A stretch of 64,000 bases of DNA from Mesostigma viride (GCA_009746045.1 RPFO01000644.1:67501-131500), one strand, 5' to 3'; positions 1-10,848 are shown, counted from the stretch's first letter. The notes: generated from the sequence alone by a model not told the origin. Made by a program: numbers and translations.

Positions 1-1932
1 TCCAGGTGCTGGTACGCGATGCGCATGGGGAGCGCCTCGTCTGGGTGCCGTGCCGCATGCTGCAGCGCCTGCTCGCGACAGCAACAGACGAAGGAGAGGG
101 CACAGGGGTGGAAGAGGGAGGGGAGGGAAGGAATGGGGAAAGGCAGAGGGGGGAGTGGGTTAGTCGTGCCGACGGTCACAACTAACTGGCAAGGCTCATT
201 CATCTGCCTATGGAAAGATGCATGGGCATGACCCTTTCCCCCAACAAGCGTTCCAAAGTAATGGCCAGCCAGGATGATGCAATACCATCCCAGCAAGGCG
301 AGCCAGTCATGGTGCATCGCCCGCACCAACAAACAAGGTCACGCCGCAGCACACACCAAGCAGATGCCTGGGGAGACAAAAGGCGCCATGATCGGACCCA
401 AAACGACGGCACCAAAAGCACAGGGGGCAGCTGTAATTGTGGGAAGTGGACCAGGACATCATGATTCTTGCGTGCACTGAGCAGGAGTGAGAGTGCTTGG
501 GTGAGCAAACCGTTTGGAACGGGGACGCATGAGAACACAGACATGAATCCTCACCCCCACACCCCACTCACCAAGTAATCGTCCTTCTCCCACACCCCAA
601 CCACAAACTACCCCACCCAATGCCCCACTCACAAAGTACTCGTCCTTCTCGTTGAACGCGCGAGGGAGAGGCGTGCCAGGGCTCAGCGCTGCCTCCGGTG
701 CATGCGGGGCCGAGGACACGGGGGCGCCACCGCTGTCCGCTGCAACAGTACGGGGGGTGGCTTCCGGCCGCGCCACGCGGGAGCTCTCGGATTCGGAGCT
801 AGACAGAACGTGCCTGCCGGCATCCGCACCCGCGCCAGCGACAGGTGTCCGCCCACCCACCACACCGCCCCGGGCTGGCCGCGCGGCCCTCCCCCTGTGG
901 CCGCTGTCGCCATCGTCGTCGTCGTCGTCATCGTGGCTGCTGGCGTAGCTGGCGGCGCGGCCGACCCTCCCATTGTTTGCACCCGCCGCATCACCTGCCA
1001 CTCCCGAGGGGCGCGCGGGGGACTCTTGCGGCCGCGACCCGCTTCCACCCCCACGTGCGCGGCCCTGGCCCTCCTCCTCGCTACTATCGGACCCGCTGCC
1101 GTCACGCGAGCGAGATACCCCCCTAGACAACCGGCCCCCCGCCCCGCCCCTCTCCACCGACGACCCTCGCGAGCTGTCACGCGCCGCACGGGCGCCACTG
1201 GCAGGGCGGGGGATGCGAGCGCCCGAGAGCTGCCGCGATGGTGGTGGCGGCAGGCGGCGGTCATTGTCCGAAGCATCATCCGAGTCCTGGGACCCTGCAT
1301 GCGCTGCGTGGCCCCTGCCCCTCTCATCTCCACTCAACATCCCACCGCCACCGGGCCGCGCGCGCGTGACGTTGCCAGCCCCATCTTGCCGAACCGCGGT
1401 GGGCGGCCGCCGCTGGCCCCTACCCACGCTCGACCCCTCACTCTCACTGTGGCCCGCGCTGCGAGGGTACGCCCCTTGCCTACCCGCCACGCTCCCTCCC
1501 CTACGCCCACTGTCCATAGCCCCCCCCCCACGAGCACCCCATGCCGAGCCACCCCCCTCCTCCCGCGCCCAGGGGGGCGGCGGCTCCGTCTCCCTCAGGG
1601 GCCCCGGCCGCCGGTCCGACATGCTCGGGCTGGTGGCGTGGCGCAGGTTGTGCTCCTTCTGCCTCCTGTCGTGGCGCGCTGCCCCCCGGTCTGATTCCGA
1701 CCCCGCGGAGGAGGACGGGTGTGTGTACTTGCGCCCGTGGCTGGCGCTGGAGCGGGCGGGGGAGTGCGAGGGGGAGGACGAGTGGCTGCGCTCCGCCTCG
1801 CGCGCACGCCGCTTCTCGCGCGCACGCTCGCGCTCCTCCCCAGACGAGGCATCATGGTCCGTGCGGTCAAACGGGGGGAGCTTGCGGCGGGCGGATGTGC
1901 CCCCTTGCATGTTTCGCCCTCTACGGCCGGTT
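1..1932 (-). CDS. Ser/Arg-rich low-complexity protein, 5' part (partial, at least 2 exons)
   Basis: Not recognised as a named family. The main exon runs from a pyrimidine-rich acceptor (tttgtgtccttccag, exon base 1932) down to a GTGAGT donor after base 633. The first ATG inside it is near 1910 (MQGGTSARRKLPPFDRTDHD). About 425 residues are rich in Ser, Arg, Gly, Asp and Glu, with SR/RS pairs, KRRAREAERSHSSS-type stretches and a run of eight Asp. This looks disordered and resembles RS-type nuclear or splicing-associated proteins by composition only. The next exon starts at 68 after a CAG acceptor, stays in frame and reads ALQHAARHPDEALPMRIAYQ to the window edge, which looks like the start of a folded domain. 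An upstream exon may exist, since sequence before 1932 is intron-like. Strand and exon status are inferred from the splice sites, the long open frame and the in-frame join. The function is unknown. Confidence 0.55.
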
Positions 1933-2100
1933 CTGGAAGGACACAAATGCACCGAAAACCAGGCAGGGTAAGGGGCAGGGCACGTGGGGGGGCAGGAACA
2001 GGTGGCGGACGTCAGGAGACAGCACGGAGCCACAGGGGGTGGTAGTGAGAGAGGACACGTGCGAGGGACGCACCCATGCATGCTGCGGGAGACGCCTGGA

Positions 2101-2632
2101 AGCCGTGTTTTTGCCAGGGCGTGAGAACAGAAGCCCTCGAGCTCGCCGCAGCAGAGCAGATACGTACCATGCGAGCTAGCAATGGAGTGGTTTTTAATCC
2201 AAGGAGCCCACCATTACCGGCAGCTTCTTTGCTTTCGTACCAGACACGTACTGTACTGGCCATGATAAGGAACATGGGGGTCAATAGCCGCAAAGGAGAA
2301 TGGGAGATGGCCACGGTCGTGGATGTGATATGGAGGGGTGGTAATCAGTGCTTCGTTTAGAATTTTGTCCACGGCCGGCGCCGCCCTGGCAACAGATTCT
2401 CGTAGCCGGTAGCCGGTTGCTACTTGAGCTGTATAGTCAAGATAGTAGTCAACTAAGCTACTATAACTAGTATATTCGCCGCGCCGGACCTGGTAGTGGC
2501 CAGCCACCTGGCAGGATCCGCCCCCAGCACTTTGAAGTTCATCCGAATCCGTGCGGATCCGCGCTGGCCACGCGGCGGATCCCGCGGCAAACGAAGCGCT
2601 GGTGGTAATGCTCCTGATGAAGGATGAACCCA
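2101..2632. other. Intergenic or upstream-intron stretch, no gene recognised
   Basis: No convincing coding signal on either strand. It may hold the first exon or promoter of the minus-strand SR-rich gene: a GTACGT donor-like site lies near 2163-2168 on the minus strand. No repeat was seen here. Confidence 0.3.
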
Positions 2633-2836
2633 AACAGTGCTGACGGATCACCCCAAACAATGCTGACGGATGAACCCAAACAATGCTGACGGATGAGCCC
2701 AAACAAAGCTGACGCGGATACACCTGGTCCCCACGCACAAGCCGAGCAGCGATGGGGTGGTCCCCACGCACAAGCCGAGCAGCGATGCCCTGGTCCCCAC
2801 GCACAAGCGGGGCAGCGATGGGGTGGTACCCAACCG
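2633..2836. repeat. Two adjacent short tandem repeats (about 26 bp x4, about 36 bp x3)
   Basis: Bases 2633-2715 carry four imperfect copies of a unit containing caatgctgacggatgaaccc. Directly after them, 2727-2830 carry three copies of a unit starting tggtccccacgcacaagc and ending gcagcgatg. The short ORFs crossing them are repeat artefacts. Nothing suggests a gene product. Confidence 0.75.
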
Positions 2837-2849
2837 CCCATTGCCCCAA

Positions 2850-4014
2850 CGCTGCAGGGGACAGGTGCTCTGATTCAACGTCATCGCTGTATCAAGTTGG
2901 AGCCTTATACACGCACAGGCGGCCATTGGCACACCCGCAGTTCCTCCTGACGAAACATGTGCGTCATTACCTGTGATCGTCGTCATCATCGTCGGGGCAT
3001 GTGCTGCAACTGGGCGGGTGTATGCTTTCGTCGCTGCTGTCGCCCCCTCCCCCGTGGCGGGCGTCGCTGTAGAGGTCAGCAGTAAGGTAAAAGAGGCATG
3101 GGAAATGCGTATGAACTTCCGCCAAACAGAACGCCAGCCCAATTCCACGGCAGGTACTCCAAAGTTAACCGTGGGTGCTCGACTTAAGTGGGCGCGGCGG
3201 CATGAGTGGAATAATCGTCAACTACTGAGCAAAAAAAAAGATCAAAACGGTATTCTGGGCTTTCGACGAGATTACCACTTTTAGCAACGGTATCGGTGTA
3301 TCACGGATAACGATTCCGCATGGAGGACGCTAAATTCCGCCGACTTCTTATCAAGGGATGTAGAAGAAAAATTGGCGGCCTTCCTATGCAAAAGATAGCC
3401 ACGCCGCAAAAACCTATCAACAACACCTTTCGAATTATCGCCCGGCCTTTCAAGACCCGGGATATATCAAACCAGGTGGTGCACTACAAAAAACGAACCT
3501 ATACGTCGCACAAACGGATCTAAAATCAATTAAAATTGAACCATAGCCCGATTTTGCGATGGCCGACACAATGTCGACGCTAGGAATTTAGTAACCTGGG
3601 TAGACAACTACCAGACGGAGCTTACGATAAATAAAAGCATAGCAAGGGTTCCCCAGTTCATGCTGACCTGTGCTCCCTCATGCCGTCCTTCTTTCAAAAT
3701 TACGTTCCGTCCGGCTCTAGGAAGCCATTAACACTGTGGTCAGAAGCAATCATTCATCATTTGAAGCCTAAATTCAGCATCGACATGTCGCCATATCAAC
3801 CAAGACATAACCGATTAACTCGGACAGGCCGCTTGCTTGCAGGTCTGTCAACACTTCAACAGGCGAGAAAATTATGCCGAGTTTTGGGGTCAACGTCCAA
3901 GGTGACCGTTGCACGTTGGTGGTCGCCCGCGCCCAGGTCAAGCCAACTCGCGGGCGGTCTGGCCACCTCGGCAAAGATAGACTCTCGGCAATCTGGCGCC
4001 CCAGCATACCGGAG
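2850..4014. other. Intergenic, no gene recognised
   Basis: Mixed-composition sequence, AT-richer after 3200. Short open frames exist (for example 3320-3523 plus and 3680-4018 plus) but show no family motif and no codon-use pattern like the neighbouring exons. Nothing can be named here. Confidence 0.4.
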
Positions 4015-4694
4015 TTAGGGCTAACTCACACGGGTCGCGATCCGTAGTTCGTGAGCACTCTTGTCATGCGTGGCAGGAATCTTCTCACGGCGTCGGCAGA
4101 TAGTGCCGGAAAACGGGCATGGTTCGCGACCCGACTTTGTGGTTCGCGGGAAATCGTGTCGCGACCCATGTTCGCGAGCGAAAAGTCCACGTGTCCGTGA
4201 ATCGAACCTGACAAGTGCGAAAAAGACCTGAAAGTACGGGAATTAATGGTACGAATTCAGTCGGCGTAGAGCCAGTACGGCAGGGTGATGAAGAAAACTG
4301 GACAGCTTCGATCCAGCGAAGCCGGTCTCGCCAGCTAGAATTTAGTATCGTCCAGTAAAGACTAATAATCACTGGATACACCCGAATAATCAGAATACGA
4401 TATCGTAGATATCCCGCTGTATGTGTAAATCCAAGGACAGGTGGCGACAACGAGGAGATTGAGGAGGAGTGCGGGAAAGAGCGGAAAGTGCGGAAACGCC
4501 AGCAAAAAAGGTACTGTGAACCAATCTTTATCTATCTGAACAATCCAAACGCCCGCGATCCACCGTGTGAGTGCGACCGGTTCGTCAACCAATTTCTGTT
4601 CCACGTGGCAGAAAGTTCGATGCCACTCGGCAAAGCGGTTCGCGAACCATGACCGTACGAACCACGGATCGCGACCCGTGTGAGTTGGCCCTTA
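4015..4694. mobile_element. MITE with TTA target duplication (PIF/Harbinger-like)
   Basis: A 674-bp element lies at 4018-4691. Its left end reads GGGCTAACTCACACGGGTCG and the reverse complement of its right end reads GGGCCAACTCACACGGGTCG. The inverted match continues to about 33 bp. It is flanked by TTA at 4015-4017 and 4692-4694. Short terminal inverted repeats, a 3-bp TTA duplication and no transposase ORF fit a non-autonomous PIF/Harbinger (Tourist-like) element. Inner copies of ggttcgcgacccg-type motifs suggest further sub-terminal inversion. The superfamily is inferred from the duplication; the repeats and TTA are read directly. Confidence 0.8.
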
Positions 4695-4793
4695 CAGTAC
4701 GCACAGAGGCTCTGCACTCAGCAGTCAGCACTCTTGCAGTATTAGCGGAATCAAGTAACGTGCGTGTTTGCAACTTGCCCGTTGAAACTCTAC

Positions 4794-5748
4794 GGCGGAG
4801 CCAATTTTCGGAAGAACCTCACCCTTATGCTTGCAAATTCGGGACAAATTCGGTGGATGGATGGATGTTAAAGCAGCGAGACATTTTTTTTTTTGAGAAT
4901 ATATTTTTTATTTTTTGAGACTATATCGATGTGCACACAGGGGGGGTGTCCAAAACAAAAATATCAGACACATACGCTGAAAATTTCCAAAAGTTGGCCC
5001 TTGGACCCTACCTACCTAGCACGTACTTAGGCGCTATACCTAGCAAAACCCTGAGGTCCCAAGGGTTATGGGGGTCGACCTATGGAGCAAAATGATCAGC
5101 TCCGCGAGCTCTACAGCTGTACCGTTTGAGCATATTGGTGTTGGGAAAATTCCGGTTTTCTAAAATGGGTCATTGGCCGGCGCGACGCGATACTGGCACG
5201 GCACGGCGCTGGATAGCTGAAGCCTTGTAGTGGTGGCAGACGGCAGCATACTTCCGTGCCTAGCTAGGGGCAGCACCATCTCAGTCTTGCGGGCAACCCC
5301 CCCCCCCCTCTATGGTACCTGCCAAAATTTTGACTGCAGATTTGGGTTCAGCTCGCCAAGTGCTATCAGTTTGTCCGTCAAACCGTTTCAAAATTCCGAC
5401 CATACAGGGAGCTAGCAGAAATCCACTTTTGTTGTAAAAAACCCATATCGGCCCGGCACCCTACCTACCTACCCTTTAAGTTAACGGTTTTTGAGGCTCT
5501 GTAACTTCTAACCTAAAGACCCCCTGGGGTTGTGACCAGTGGCAAACATGCTTGTTTTCGTGAGATCTACTCGAATCCAGCGTCGTGTAAATTTTCTTGT
5601 TTTTGGACACCCCCCCTGGTGCACATGTGGTTTTTTCATTTTGCCTTCGTATATTCATCCCCTATTCCTATGTTTTCTCACGTGTACGGCCTTATAAGCT
5701 TCGCCAATTCTGGCGAACCTAACGGTTCTTCCGAAAATTGGCTCCGCC
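4794..5748. mobile_element. Foldback-type inverted-repeat element
   Basis: The left end GGCGGAGCCAATTTTCGGAA (4794) is matched exactly by the reverse complement of the right end (5724-5748), about 25 bp. Inverted similarity reappears further in: gtgcacacagggggggtgtcc near 4931 against the complement of ggacaccccccctggtgcac near 5606, and ccctacctacctaccct-type runs on both sides. It is non-coding. No clear target duplication was found, partly because the right end abuts another MITE, so boundaries rest on the terminal repeats only. Confidence 0.6.
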
Positions 5749-5751
5749 AGA

Positions 5752-6210
5752 TACACCCCTCGCATTGGTAAGTATATTAAATAATTATGAGGCTGGGCGC
5801 CGGCCAGCTGCAAGCGATAAATAAAACAAAAGAATTTTAATTAACTAATTCCCGAGTGTAGTGAACTGTAGTTTTTGAAGCTACCAAACAAATAAAGAAA
5901 GTGTAAATAAATAATTTGACTGCCAAGAGCGCTTCTTTTGCGGTAAAAAACAAAGAAATATTAAATCTCTGGCTGAAAAATGTGCTTTTACTAGCCGTAA
6001 GAGCAGTGCATCCGGCTGGGTTATACAAAACAAACAAAGAATTTTTAAATTTCGCAGCCGGTTTAACGGTTGTTCGGTAACCAAACAAACAAACTAATAA
6101 TTAATTAATTGGGCGGACATAGTAACACTTTCAACCAATAAAACGCTAATGTCTAATTCCGAAGGGCCTTTTGGCTGAACTGAATTAAAACTACCAATGC
6201 GAGGGGTGTA
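5752..6210. mobile_element. MITE with TA target duplication (Tc1/mariner-like)
   Basis: A 455-bp AT-rich element at 5754-6208 begins CACCCCTCGCATTGGTA and ends with its exact reverse complement (TACCAATGCGAGGGGTG). It is bounded by TA at 5752-5753 and 6209-6210. The perfect 17-bp terminal repeats plus a TA duplication fit a non-autonomous Tc1/mariner-type element. No transposase reading frame is present. It sits 3 bp beyond the foldback element at 4794-5748. Confidence 0.75.
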
Positions 6211-6533
6211 AACTCAACTTACTACTTGTTGTTGTTGTGTCCCACGCCGCAGTCAGCACTCAGCAGAAGAGAATTTTTTTTTTTTTCGGGGAAATGGGTA
6301 TATTTTATTAGCCAATTATGGACCAAAGAGGTGAGAGGCAGAAGAGAATTCTATACTCTGCAGTATGTAGTAGGTTAGGAGAAAGTAATTATGTTATAAG
6401 TTACTCACTAGTTAGTAGTTACGGTCAAGGAAAAAGTGCCGGTTATATTTGGAATAAACGTACACCTATTTTTCTGGAAAAGTGCCGGTCACGAAGGATC
6501 GTCTGGATCGAGGGCCGAGACTGGCTACCAGTA

Positions 6534-6786
6534 TTTCCGGTGAAATGGGTGTTAGTTTATTTCCATATAACAGTTAAGGTGACCCAGGTATGCCAAAAAT
6601 AGCCTGAAATGCCTAGTTGTGCCTAAATTGGGGTGCCCGCATTAATAAGGCTACCAGTATCAAGATGGCTAGGTCAGGGCTACTGTAGGCTCAAGTAGTC
6701 AATTTGGGCTCAACTAGGCTTCTGGCTATTTGTGGCATACCTTGGTTACCTTAAATGGAAACAAACAACACCCATTTCCCCGGAAA
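6534..6786. mobile_element. Short hairpin element (about 250-bp inverted repeat)
   Basis: The left arm starts TTTCCGGTGAAATGGGTGTT. The reverse complement of the right arm starts TTTCCGGGGAAATGGGTGTT. Similarity runs inward through gtatgcca, aatagcc and gcctagttg blocks for about 85 bp per arm, so the whole sequence can fold back on itself. No target duplication was found. A partial copy of the terminus (cggggaaatgggtatatttt) lies near 6287. The centre contains ggctaccagtat and gatggctagg, which also occur in the two flanks. Confidence 0.6.
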
Positions 6787-7048
6787 GATGGCTAGGCACG
6801 ACAGGGTGCCGCTTGAGCGTGGATTTTTCCTGCCATGCCCTGGCCATGCAAATATCTGAGCTAAGCGATTAGCGAACCTGGCCGAACAGCAAGTTGCCGC
6901 TGGACTTCGTGTCATCTCCGATATACTTTTCTCCATAGAAAGAAGACCTCGAAACGGCTGTACATCAAAAGGATTTATTTACCTTAATTTTCAGCCAGAC
7001 AAACTCATTCCCTGCTGCCTTAAGCCATTTTCGAGCACGCAACCCAGG

Positions 7049-8002
7049 ATGTCTCCTAGCATCACGGTCACGACCCTGACGATTTATCCTATCAAGGCCT
7101 GCCGAGGGATACCAGTCGCATCTGCTCGTGTTTCCCCCACGGGTTTTGCCTTTGACAGGACATGGATGGTGGTGGACGACAACTACAGGTTTTTAACGCA
7201 GCGTAACGCACCGGCTTTAGCGACGGTAGTGCCCTCCCTGCCTCCCGAGGCAGTCCTGAGTGGTGGATGGGAAAGCTTCCCGCCGGATTCAGCCATGACC
7301 GTGCGGTCGCCAACCGTCAAGGTTCCCCTGCTTGTACCGCTGCGGCCCGATGTCCAAAATAAGAAGATTGTTCAAGTTACCGTGTGGGACTGGTCGGGAG
7401 ACGCCATTGACGAGGGGGATGACGCATCTACTTGGTTCACCGAGCACCTGGGCAGGCCAGCTCGCCTTGTCCGGTTTTCTTCAAAAGTTGCCCTGCGACC
7501 AACCAACCCGGCGGTCGCAGACGGCTTCTGTACAGCATTCTCAGATGGCTATCCCTACCTCTTGGCGTCAGAAGAGTCCCTCGACGACCTGAACAGCCGC
7601 ATGGAGAAGTCGATCCCGATGAACCGTTTCCGCCCGAATATCGTCGTGCAAGGCGCCGGTGCTTTTGCCGAGGACAGCTGGAGAGATTTCATGATCGAAG
7701 CAGCGGATGCCACCAAGAAACCCCCGGTCAAATTCATGAACGTCAAGCCCTGCGATCGCTGCAAAGTGCCTACCACGAACCAGGACACCGGCGTGCCCGA
7801 AGGCCCCGAGCCTACCAAGACCCTGCAGGCGTTCCGGACGGGGCATGCCCTGGGATTCGACAAGGTGGATTCCCAGCTCAGCAAGGCGGTCTTCTTTGGG
7901 GTCAACTTGGTGGCTGACATCGCCACGGTCCAGAACACGGCCAAGCTGTCTGTGCTAGACTACCCCGTGATCGCCATAGGAGACGTGGTGACCGTGGGTT
8001 GA
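7049..8002 (+). CDS. MOSC-domain protein, mARC-like (molybdenum cofactor-dependent reductase)
   Basis: Intronless frame of 317 codons. Residues 4-70 form a MOSC N-terminal beta-barrel (VTTLTIYPIKACRGI, then FAFDRTWMVVDD), followed by the MOSC domain to the end. The motif VKPCDRCKVPTTNQDTG, with Cys235 and Cys238, matches the C-x-R-C region of mitochondrial amidoxime-reducing components; the first Cys is the likely Mo ligand by family analogy. EPTKTLQAFR follows, as in that family. Proteins of this family bind molybdenum cofactor and reduce N-hydroxylated compounds with cytochrome b5 and its reductase. The start is the ATG at 7049; no transit peptide is evident. No related gene adjoins it. Related MOSC proteins of unknown substrate are the alternative. 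Confidence 0.88.
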   Translation: MSPSITVTTLTIYPIKACRGIPVASARVSPTGFAFDRTWMVVDDNYRFLTQRNAPALATVVPSLPPEAVLSGGWESFPPDSAMTVRSPTVKVPLLVPLRPDVQNKKIVQVTVWDWSGDAIDEGDDASTWFTEHLGRPARLVRFSSKVALRPTNPAVADGFCTAFSDGYPYLLASEESLDDLNSRMEKSIPMNRFRPNIVVQGAGAFAEDSWRDFMIEAADATKKPPVKFMNVKPCDRCKVPTTNQDTGVPEGPEPTKTLQAFRTGHALGFDKVDSQLSKAVFFGVNLVADIATVQNTAKLSVLDYPVIAIGDVVTVG

Positions 8003-8458
8003 TAATTGATTAATTAATACATTAAGAATATACCTGCATGGGGAGGATATGTAACACAGAAAACACATATCCCTGAGAAGTGGGTAGATGGGCCAGCTAC
8101 AATAGGCTGGTGGTACATGTGGGCCACGGAATGTCTGGAGCAATTTTGTCCGCGTTGACGGCGTACGATATGTGTTGACCCCGCATGTGCTGAGTTAACG
8201 CGAAGCTAGTGTTTAACCCAGCAGAGGGAGAGGTATGATATTCCATGGCTTTTACTATCTTCCATCTGACAGAAAGTTTTGCAGCATAGGAGGAATTTTT
8301 TTTCTAAGTTGGACATTTTTGCAGCATGCTTTTTTTCCTTTGCCCTTTTGCCCTACTGCATGATACAGAGAGCTACATATTAGAATAAATTGTTTGTTCA
8401 CATGCCTGCGTGCGTTAGGGAGTTTAGGGGTGCCCCTCACTAGGGGTATCCCCCTCTA
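8003..8458. other. 3' flank of the MOSC gene, no further gene
   Basis: AT-rich downstream sequence; no reading frame is credible. A small hairpin-prone segment (ggggtgcccctcactagggg) lies near 8427. A polyadenylation region for the MOSC gene is expected here but no classic AATAAA stands out next to the stop. Confidence 0.35.
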
Positions 8459-8732
8459 GTGACTTAATTAATTAATTAATTAAACTCGTGCTCCCGTTGG
8501 GGAGTCACAGAGCATTCACCCCGATGGATGGATGGGATGGGTACACGCAATCCTACCGGTCTAAGCTACCTACAAGCTATCTACAAAAACAGTGCCTAAA
8601 TGGTTGGGGAATGATTAATTAATTAATTAATTAGAAACATATCTCCGTTGGGAGTAAATGTAGCACATATCCCAGAGATCTCCGTTCGCTCACCCCCTAC
8701 TGGCGCTCGAAGGGCCTGGGTGAGCACCGCAG
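8459..8732 (-). mobile_element. Two 5'-truncated LINE 3' ends with (TTAA)n tails
   Basis: Read on the minus strand, two short fragments end in (TTAA)n runs. The first (tail 8463-8481) ends with the 3' hairpin motif GACTCCCCAACGGGAGCACG. The second (tail about 8612-8632) ends with a different terminus containing ACTCCCAACGGAGATATG. Both motifs recur elsewhere in the window directly before a 4-base microsatellite tail, so these are dead-on-arrival insertions of two related LINE families. No coding sequence remains. Confidence 0.6.
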
Positions 8733-9806
8733 TTAATTAATTAATTAATTAATTGATTGATTAATTAATTAATTAAACACGTGCTCCCGTTGGTGAGTCA
8801 CGGAGCACCGATCGAAGTGCTTTTAATCCCTGTGTGTGCACAACAGGAGAAAGGTCAGAGACCACCATTCTCCTTCATGGCAAAGGCATGCCACAGCTGC
8901 ACTCGGACACGCTAAACGGACACGCTAACGATCCGGCAGGGTCTGTGGGTGCAATAAGACCCATGTGAGCATGTCATAACAAGGTCGAGCGTGGGCAAGT
9001 AATCTGATCATAGCCAGGACGTAGCATGGCTGTACAAGGACTAAGCAAGGCTATGGCTGGTTGTGTACCGTGCGTTAGCGGTGCACGTGACTAGGTATGT
9101 TGGCACAGCAAGGCAAGCATTATAAGCATGGCTGCCATAGCGGCAGTGACTACCAACGGATACAAGCTAGGGCTATTATGCAAGCTATTCTAGCCCGCTG
9201 GGGGCGTCCACATCTTGTGGTTGATCATCAGGTCCCCGCCCCTCCAGTACACCTTGGGCTTCTGGGGGTCCTGCTTGTGGCGAAGGTATTCCGGCCACAG
9301 GTCGCGTCGCTGCTGCTGCTGAGCGGGGGTCAGGTCGTCGTCCAGCGTCCAGGTGAGGTCGTGCAACGTCGTGGGCAAGTAATCTGATCATAGCCAGGAC
9401 GTAGCATGGCTGTACAAGGACTAAGCAAGGCTATGGCTGGTTGTGTACCGTGCGTTAGCGGTGCACGTGACTAGGTATGTTGGCACAGCAAGGCAAGCAT
9501 TATAAGCATGGCCGCCATAGCGGCAGTGACTACCAACGGATACAAGCTAGGGCTATTATGCAAGCTATTCTAGCCCGCTGGGGGCGTCCACATCTTGTGG
9601 TTGATCATCAGGTCCCCGCCCCTCCAGTACACCTTGGGCTTCTGGGGGTCCTACTTGTGGCGGAGGTATTCCGGCCACAGGTCGCGTCGCTGCTGCTGCT
9701 GAGCGGGGTTCAGGTCGTCGTCCAGCGTCCAGGTGAGGTCGTGCAACCTCTTGCGACGAGAGAGGAACCGCTGCTTGTCCTCACGGCCGAGGGGAAGGTG
9801 AGCAGG
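8733..9806 (-). mobile_element. LINE-related ORF1 fragment with 3' UTR and (TTAA)n tail, internally duplicated
   Basis: On the minus strand this reads from an ORF1-type C-terminal domain through a roughly 400-bp 3' UTR to the 3' hairpin (GTGCTCC...GGGAGCAC type, near 8776-8806) and a (TTAA)n tail at 8733-8776. The coding part shows EDKQRFLSRRKRLHDL, then TLDDDLTPAQQQQRRDLWPE and PKVYWRGGDLMINHKMW. This is the pattern of the terminal domain of LINE ORF1 proteins (LTPAQ...R..L.P, then a W-R-G-G-D-L motif). ORF2/RT is absent between this domain and the tail. A 380-bp block is present twice in tandem, so the C-terminal domain is also present twice. Confidence 0.65.
8991..9746. repeat. 380-bp tandem duplication
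   Basis: The block beginning gtgggcaagtaatctgatca occurs at 8991 and again at 9371, and runs to gaggtcgtgcaac near 9366 and 9746. The copies differ at only a few bases (for example gctgccat versus gccgccat, tgcttgtgg versus tacttgtgg). The duplication lies inside the minus-strand LINE ORF1/3' UTR fragment. Confidence 0.9.
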
Positions 9807-9809
9807 ACT

Positions 9810-9903
9810 GGTTGGGGCACCGCAAGCGCATGCTGTTCAAGGTCCTCGTCCTCACGGTGCTGACGTATGGCGCCGAGGCGTGGACACTCACGGACACACT
9901 GGC
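9810..9903 (+). mobile_element. LINE reverse transcriptase fragment
   Basis: A short plus-strand stretch translates as RKRMLFKVLVLTVLTYGAEA followed by WTLTD. This is the conserved segment just after the RT catalytic core of LINE ORF2 proteins (compare the minus-strand copy near 10565-10610). It is isolated between two minus-strand LINE pieces and is a pseudogene fragment. Confidence 0.65.
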
Positions 9904-9989
9904 AGCTAATTAATTAATTAATTAATTAAATTAATTAATTAATGAATTAGACTCGTGCTCCCGTTGGGGAGTCACGGAGCATTAACCCC

Positions 9990-10031
9990 GATGGATGGAT
10001 GGATGGATGGATGGATGGATGGATGGATGGG
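9990..10031. repeat. (ATGG)n microsatellite
   Basis: About ten copies of atgg/gatg. A shorter version lies at 8523-8541 at the same place relative to another LINE 3' end, so the microsatellite belongs to the LINE 3' UTR. Confidence 0.9.
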
Positions 10032-10848
10032 TGAAACATTCCTACCGGTCTAAGCTATCTACAACAGCTATCTACAAAATCTCACAACAACTCTCTACCC
10101 TAGGGGACCTGTCTGGCGTGCTTCCCGTATGTTTGCACACGCGGGCGCTTCCCCACGGGGGGGGGCTCGTTGTCCTCTAGCTATGACCGGGGCCCACTTG
10201 CCGCCTTGTCCATCATCTTTTTCCAAATCATCAATCACGGAGAGGCCTAGGCCCCCCATGTCCTCTACTAGCTGTTCTTTGAAGGTGCGGGCCTTGCGGC
10301 GTCTAACATCACGAGGCCCAGCCCACATCAGGAGGTGCCGGCCAGGCTGAGCTGGGCGCAGTCCCGCGGTGGGGCCACGTGAGGTGTCTACCTGGTTGGT
10401 GCGAGCTAGGTACCCTACTATAGCTGCAGGCGCCGCTGCTGGTGATATATGGCATGCCAAGGTACAGGTCCTCATTGCGGACATGAGCAGCATATCCTAC
10501 TCTGAAAATGGATCGCAGCATGCATGTTGCTGACCGCGCCGTCCAGCTTGCGGGCCAGGTCGGCGGTGAGGGTCCACGTCTCGGCCCCATACGTAAGAAC
10601 AGGCAGGACGAGGACCTTAAACAGGTCCTGTTTCTCGATCTTGCCCAGGGGCTTGCGCCACAGGGCCCGGTATTGGCGTAAAGCGTGCCAGGCTAGGGAG
10701 ATGCGGTGGTCCACATCAGCCTCGCAGCTGGGAAGCAGGCTGCCCAGCAGCTTGACGTGATACCGATACAGGGCTCGAGAGCCGTCAAGGAGAAAGAGGT
10801 CGGGCGGTGGGTGGGTGAGCCCAATCGCCAGAGCCTCTGTCTTCTTGC

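Noticed and set aside
702-1971. Plus-strand ORFs of about 330 codons opposite the SR-rich exon
   Set aside because: They are GC-rich antisense frames. Only the minus frame has fitting splice sites and a downstream exon that continues in frame.
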